From the NCBI RefSeq assembly GCF_020921035.1, contig NC_063151.1, positions 6,882,001-6,946,000 on the forward strand: a stretch of DNA of 64,000 nt, read 5' to 3'. A program made the position numbers and the translations under genes. Each line of letters starts with the position of its first letter. The first letter of the stretch is position 1. Under the pieces are notes generated by a model. That model saw only the letters and a list, made by a program, of their open reading frames with translations, ran no database searches and was not told the origin of the DNA. Source of the stretch: Rhodamnia argentea. Taxonomy: Eukaryota > Streptophyta > Magnoliopsida > Myrtales > Myrtaceae. This document shows positions 63,107 to 64,000 of the stretch, one piece after another.

Positions 63107-64000
63107 CTGTGCAGGGTCAAGAAAATTCAGAGCGCAGAGGATAAAAGCACCATGGTGATAGTTCAAGAAATGCATTTAGGTTCTCAACTTTAGTGGAATT
63201 TCAACAGATAAGATTCCACTTCAATCTAAATGAAACAATGAATCACTCAAAGTCCAGATAACATGATGTACATGAGGAACTGCCAGTGAAACTTTCACTA
63301 GTGTACAAGAACGAGCATTGTTGCATATTGTGTACATGAGCATCTAGAATAATCCAGAAACAATGAGCAAACTTCATGATTTTGGAAAGGGGTAAGAACA
63401 TCCCACAAAAGCCATTCCTTTTCATCCACTCCAATATTCACAGGCACAAGTAAATTCAAGATCCAACAATCCCCATATCTTTCACCGTTGATATGGGTAA
63501 TTTTATTTTTGGCAAGTAACTAACAACTCATATCAATAGTTGAGGAAGGGGCATGTGTAAACAAGTTATACAGCATCTGCAGCTAGGATATCCAAATAGA
63601 AAACAACAAATAGATAGAGAAAAAGAGAAAAACTCTGGGTTGAGGGAGATAATTGATGACAATAAACTTGCTTTGCTTCATTCTACTCTGTTTGGGTGGA
63701 GTTTCAATGTTTTCAAAAAATAATGCAAGATTTTGATTGTTTACATCCCAAAACTACATTCCACCAAAGATCTGGATGCATGAGGAACCGGTAAACCCCA
63801 AAAGATACCACATCTTAACTTACTTCTTCCCTCAACTTCAAATTACCCACCACTAGTACAGTTCTCAACATTCAATTGATCGAAGGCAAAATAGTTCCAT
63901 CATGCAGTTATTTAACAAACACTCAAGTCAATAGAGAGTGAAAGGAACAGTAAAAACAAGGTCAGTGGAAACACATATAACAGACTTGATTACAAGAAAA
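63107..64000 (-). other. Intron of the PEPC gene running off the window
   Basis: No coding exon could be found upstream of 63106. The residues expected just before [13 protein letters not shown] are not encoded in the remaining 894 bp on the minus strand, so the intron is longer than this. No other feature seen. Confidence 0.65.

Overview
The window is nuclear DNA from a flowering plant, almost certainly a woody eudicot; Myrtaceae or a relative is a guess from the repeat style. It has intron-rich genes with GT-AG splice sites, pyrimidine-rich leaders, long (CT)n/(GA)n and poly(A/T) tracts, MITE-like elements and a LINE. There is no sign of a prokaryotic or organellar origin. Gene models were built by hand: each exon junction was placed where splice dinucleotides, reading phase and family conservation agree.

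Layout. (1) 47-558, minus: the first two coding exons of a DJ-1/PfpI-family gene that runs off the left edge. (2) 6800-14726, plus: an IDM1-type (INCREASED DNA METHYLATION 1) PHD-finger/GNAT histone acetyltransferase of 1461 codons, with a probable 2.85-kb intron in its 5' leader and an upstream ORF. (3) 16341-20193, plus: a GT31 beta-1,3-galactosyltransferase-like Golgi enzyme (349 aa) with a GC-AG intron. (4) 20.2-37.8 kb: a gene-poor, AT-rich stretch with eroded transposon-like repeats. (5) 38210-41433, plus: a TTL (tetratricopeptide-repeat thioredoxin-like) protein (704 aa). (6) 45324-49654, minus: a UBC13-type ubiquitin-conjugating enzyme (153 aa). (7) 50277-52045: a 5'-truncated, decayed LINE with an intact 15-bp target-site duplication and a strong 3'-end hairpin. 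(8) 53658-58296, minus: an ALG9-type alpha-1,2-mannosyltransferase (574 aa) of the ER N-glycan pathway. (9) 59631 to beyond the right edge, minus: a plant-type, non-C4 phosphoenolpyruvate carboxylase (750 C-terminal residues in the window).

The genes do not form one pathway. What links them is ancestral order. From memory, Arabidopsis chromosome 3 carries PPC3, TTL2, a GT31 gene, IDM1 and DJ1A close together (At3g14940-At3g14990), and chromosome 1 carries the duplicate DJ1B, GT31, TTL1, PPC1 series (At1g53280-At1g53310). UBC36 and ALG9 are neighbours elsewhere (At1g16890/At1g16900). Here both groups sit in one 64-kb segment.

I found no previously undescribed biological system. The most notable items are the combined synteny block, the GC-AG intron, the LINE with its target-site duplication and 3' palindrome, the possible dual start of the DJ-1 gene, the leader uORF of the IDM1 gene, and several duplicated or TIR-flanked repeats.
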